Source of the DNA: Chitinivibrionia bacterium
Lineage (GTDB): Bacteria > Krumholzibacteriota > Krumholzibacteriia > WVZY01
Length of the DNA: 9,278 nucleotides
Assembly (NCBI GenBank): GCA_016208665.1
Contig: JACQXT010000159.1
Span: 1 to 9,278, forward strand
Direction: 5' to 3'
Both the position numbers and the translations under genes were made by a program. Shown piece after piece: positions 7,507-9,278 of the stretch. Within the stretch, counting starts at the first letter, position 1. Each line of letters starts with the position of its first letter. Below the pieces are notes generated by a model. It searched no databases and had not been told where the DNA came from. It saw nothing but the letters and a program-made list of their open reading frames with translations.

Positions 7507-7529
7507 GGCCGCGAAACACCGTTCGCGGC
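7507..7529 (-). other. Hairpin in the pheS-pheT gap, just before the pheT ribosome binding site
   Basis: An 8 bp perfect inverted repeat (GCCGCGAA/TTCGCGGC, arms at 7508-7515 and 7522-7529) with a 6 nt loop lies 8 nt upstream of the AAGGAG that serves pheT. There is no T run after it, so it does not look like a terminator. It might tune pheT translation or mRNA stability; that is inference. Confidence 0.45.
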
Positions 7530-7556
7530 AGGGCATCTCCCCCGCCGCTTCGCCGG

Positions 7557-8483
7557 CTAAAACTGTTCGAGGAAGCGGAGGTCGTTGCCGAGAAACAGCC
7601 GAATGTCGTTCACGCCGTGCTTAAGCATGGCGATGCGGTCCACGCCGATCCCGAACGCGAATCCGGAGTAGACTTCCGGATCGTATTCAACGGCCCTGAG
7701 CACGTTGGGATGGACCATGCCGGCGCCCATGATCTCGATCCAGCCCGCATGGCCGCAGATCGCGCACCCGGAGCCCTGGCAGGCAAAGCATGACATGTCC
7801 GCTTCGGCGCTCGGCTCCGTGAACGGAAAGAAATGAGGGCGGAAGCGGATCCGAGTATTGGGTCCGAACATCTCCCGGGTGAAGAGCTCCACGTCCTTCT
7901 TCAGATCCGCCATGGTGACGTCCGTATCGACGTAGAGTCCCTCCACCTGATCCATGAACCGCACCTGCACGGGCGAGGTCTGGGTGCGAAGCAGGATGTC
8001 GTCGGTAATGTAGAACGTATCCTGGAGGTCCCGCGACGGATGCTCTTCCGGAAAGTTGAGCGCCTGGAAGTTGTAGTATTCGAGTTCGACGTCCGGGCCG
8101 TGCGCAATGCTGTATCCCAGGCCGCGGAAGATGTTCTTCATTTCGCGGAACACCCGCGAGAGGATGTGCCTTCGCCCCGCGATGCCGTCATGGGCGGGCA
8201 ACGTCGGATCGGAGACGCCCTCCGGCATGACGCTTCCCGAGCGCGCGCCGCCGAGCGAGGCCTCTTTAGCGCTCAGGAGCTCCTCGATCTGCAGCTTTGC
8301 GGCGTTTACCGCCGCCCCGGCCGCGGGACGTTCCGCCGGAGGCAGGTCCTTGACGGCCCTCAAGAGAGCCGTGAGCGAACCCTTTCGCCCCAGGTATTTG
8401 ATGCGGATGGTGTCGAGATCGTGGGCGTCGGTGCAGGCGGAGAGTTCTTCCTTTGCGGATTGTACTATCCTGTCAACATCCAT
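7557..8483 (-). CDS. pheS: Phenylalanyl-tRNA synthetase alpha subunit with a 28-residue internal deletion covering motif 2
   Basis: PheS carries the class II active site that makes Phe-AMP and charges tRNA-Phe. The N-terminal tRNA-binding coiled coil (about 1-85), motif 1 region (ALNFPEEHPSRDLQDTFYI, 141-159), LLRTQTSPVQVR (164-175), FRPHFFPFTEPSAEAD (214-229), a Cys cluster (CFACQGSGCAICG, 232-244) and motif 3 (GFAFGIGVDRIAMLKHG, 274-290) are all present. The product has 308 residues, whereas about 325-340 are usual. Against E. coli PheS as I remember it, the stretch between VQ(I/V)R and Q(M/V)EGL is 31 residues there but only 3 (FMD) here. The lost part contains the motif 2 segment GRVYRND and THTPMFH. 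The frame is kept across the join. The start is ATG at 8483 with TAGGAG 6 nt upstream. As written, the enzyme should be inactive. A sequence or assembly error is the main alternative. Confidence 0.9.
   Translation of the reverse strand: MDVDRIVQSAKEELSACTDAHDLDTIRIKYLGRKGSLTALLRAVKDLPPAERPAAGAAVNAAKLQIEELLSAKEASLGGARSGSVMPEGVSDPTLPAHDGIAGRRHILSRVFREMKNIFRGLGYSIAHGPDVELEYYNFQALNFPEEHPSRDLQDTFYITDDILLRTQTSPVQVRFMDQVEGLYVDTDVTMADLKKDVELFTREMFGPNTRIRFRPHFFPFTEPSAEADMSCFACQGSGCAICGHAGWIEIMGAGMVHPNVLRAVEYDPEVYSGFAFGIGVDRIAMLKHGVNDIRLFLGNDLRFLEQF
7950..7958 (-). other. Junction of the apparent in-frame deletion in pheS
   Basis: These three codons (Phe176, Met177, Asp178) stand where about 31 residues are expected. 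Conserved sequence resumes at once on both sides, VQVR before and QVEGLYVD after. No long direct repeat flanks the join, although TTCATGGAT resembles both the expected left side (ttcatgga) and the right side (ttccatcag), leaving a possible short microhomology. Confidence 0.7.
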
Positions 8484-8510
8484 CCAGCGCTCCTATCGGA
8501 CGCACGCCCC

Positions 8511-8771
8511 TCAACGGGCCTCGCCGTTGGCTGTTTTTGCGGCTTCGGCGAGTTGCGTGAATCCGTGTGTGTCGTTGACGGCCATCTCCGCAAGCATTTT
8601 TCTGTTAATGTCTATCTCCGCTTTCTTGAGCCCGCTGATGAACTTGTTGTACGACAACCCGTTGAGGCGCGCCGCGGCGTTGATCCTCGCGATCCAGAGC
8701 TTGCGGAAATCGCGTTTGCGCTGGCGGCGGTCGCGATACGCATACACGAGGGACCGGTGCACGGTCTCCAT
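8511..8771 (-). CDS. rplT: 50S ribosomal protein L20, N-terminally truncated
   Basis: L20 binds 23S rRNA early in large-subunit assembly and, in E. coli, represses its own operon. The ATG at 8771 gives 86 residues against the usual 115-120. Residues 8-40 ([33 protein letters not shown], cited by position) match the L20 consensus closely, and the globular C-terminal domain to residue 86 is intact. Homology continues upstream of this ATG in the same frame ([10 protein letters not shown]), so 8771 is not the true start. The basic N-terminal extension of about 23 residues, the normal start codon and its ribosome binding site are absent. No Shine-Dalgarno sequence is at a proper distance from 8771; GGGGGGAG lies about 22 nt away. 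It could only be made from an odd start such as CTG at 8786, or it is broken. It is followed 27 bp later by pheS. Confidence 0.85.
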   Translation of the reverse strand: METVHRSLVYAYRDRRQRKRDFRKLWIARINAAARLNGLSYNKFISGLKKAEIDINRKMLAEMAVNDTHGFTQLAEAAKTANGEAR

Positions 8772-8834
8772 CGCCGTAATGTACAGTTTGCTTCTCCCCC
8801 CGTAAACGGATGATTCCGCTTCGGCGCGGATGCA
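8772..8834 (-). pseudogene. Remnant of the rplT 5' region with missing start
   Basis: Reading the rplT frame back from 8771 gives [10 protein letters not shown], which matches L20 residues about 26-35. Before that come [11 protein letters not shown], which does not look like L20, and then the TAA of rpmI at 8835. There is no ATG, GTG or TTG in this frame. The expected MPR...KGYR start and its ribosome binding site are gone. The join appears to lie around a run of six G (8796-8801), which could be where a G-rich ribosome binding site and G-rich glycine codons were fused. Confidence 0.6.
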
Positions 8835-9029
8835 TTACGCCAGGAGCATCCGCTTCACATTGTATACGTTCGCGCTGTGCACGAGCGCCTTCTTGCCGAG
8901 CTTGCGTTTGCGTTTGGCGGTCTTCTTCGTCAGAATATGGCTCTTATTCGCGTGGCTGCGCAGGACCTTGCCGTTCGCAGTCACTTTGAAACGCTTTCGC
9001 GCGGCTCTATTCGATTTTAGTTTCGGCAT
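8835..9029 (-). CDS. rpmI: 50S ribosomal protein L35
   Basis: L35 is a small basic protein of the large ribosomal subunit. The 64 residues are the usual length and follow the family pattern: [15 protein letters not shown] at the start, then [21 protein letters not shown] and a C-terminal VKRMLLA. The start is ATG at 9029 with AAGGAAGG closely upstream. The gene overlaps the end of infC by 23 bp in another frame, so the two are likely translationally coupled, as in many infC-rpmI-rplT operons. It is followed by the damaged rplT. Confidence 0.97.
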   Translation of the reverse strand: MPKLKSNRAARKRFKVTANGKVLRSHANKSHILTKKTAKRKRKLGKKALVHSANVYNVKRMLLA

Positions 9030-9278
9030 CGCTACCTTCCTTTGTACTCTCCGCCGCCGGCTGGCTCGTTTCCCGCTTTTGCTCGGGATTCGCGGCCTGC
9101 TCCTTCGCAGGCTGCTTCGCGGCGCCGGGAGCCATGATCATGATCATGAAGCGCCCTTCGAAGCTGATGGCCTTCTCCACCGAGCCGACATTCGAGAGAT
9201 CCTCGGCAATCCGCCTCAGCATCTTATCGCCCATTTCCTTGTGGCTCATCTCCCTGCCTCGGAACACGAGCGTAAACT
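9007..9278 (-). CDS. infC: Translation initiation factor IF-3, C-terminal part with an extended tail (runs off the window)
   Basis: IF-3 binds the 30S subunit, keeps 50S from joining and checks the start codon. Only the last 90 residues are in the window. [27 protein letters not shown] and [11 protein letters not shown] are the end of the C-terminal IF-3 domain. Most IF-3 proteins stop a few residues after that point. Here about 37 more follow, a low-complexity tail rich in A, E, Q, K and S that ends DAETKIE and is probably disordered. Long tails occur in some Deltaproteobacteria, Myxococcus IF-3 being the known case. The frame is open to the window edge, and the stop TAG lies inside rpmI. 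Confidence 0.95.
   Translation of the reverse strand, partial: FTLVFRGREMSHKEMGDKMLRRIAEDLSNVGSVEKAISFEGRFMIMIMAPGAAKQPAKEQAANPEQKRETSQPAAESTKEGSDAETKIE

Noticed and set aside
7490..7519. GTG at 7519 as the pheT start
   Set aside because: It would add ten residues without homology and overlap the hairpin. The ATG at 7489 has AAGGAG at the right distance.
7752..7788. Cys cluster in PheS as a possible new zinc finger
   Set aside because: Many bacterial PheS proteins carry the same C-x2-C...C-x2-C insertion before the GW-(I/L)-E segment, so it is a known variant.
9133..9148. A 16 bp perfect palindrome with two GATC sites
   Set aside because: It encodes MIMIM in the conserved MIM-LAP end of IF-3, so protein coding explains it.

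Overview
The window carries one co-directional block of housekeeping genes, all on the minus strand. In transcription order, from high to low coordinates: infC (3' part only), rpmI, rplT (5' end missing), pheS (internal deletion), pheT, a small coiled-coil gene, zapA, a 6S RNA gene (ssrS), rny, a ymdB-type phosphoesterase gene, folD, and xseA (5' part only). The plus strand holds only long open frames that mirror the GC-rich minus-strand codons; I see no gene there.

The organism is a bacterium with a mostly GC-rich genome. Three things point to Desulfobacterota (Deltaproteobacteria) or a nearby phylum: the 6S RNA sequence style, the order pheT - coiled coil - zapA - ssrS - rny - ymdB, and the extended tail on IF3. 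Gammaproteobacteria share zapA-ssrS, and Firmicutes share rny-ymdB. This placement comes from remembered synteny and is tentative.

Layout. Positions 7557-9278 are the classic translation cluster (IF3, L35, L20, PheS). Positions 5090-7489 encode PheT. Positions 4437-5072 hold two small division-type genes, ZapB-like and ZapA. Positions 4183-4378 are 6S RNA, with its own sigma70-type promoter. Positions 2492-4057 encode RNase Y, and 1620-2402 its usual neighbour, YmdB. Positions 1-1619 hold FolD and the exonuclease VII large subunit, which are translationally close-coupled: folD starts directly on the ymdB stop, and xseA starts inside folD. The theme is translation, Z-ring assembly, RNA turnover and global transcription control, then one-carbon and DNA metabolism.

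I do not see a new defence, mobile or biosynthetic system. The real surprise lies in two essential genes. pheS lacks about 28 residues in frame, including class II synthetase motif 2. About 0.8 kb upstream, rplT lacks its start codon and about the first 23 residues of L20. The rest of both proteins is highly conserved. Two losses of similar size so close together suggest either a local sequence or assembly error, or a real and very unusual locus. This should be settled before the window is used for anything else. Smaller points are tandem hairpins between rny and ymdB, a hairpin just before the pheT ribosome binding site, and a drop in G+C from about 4081 to 5700.
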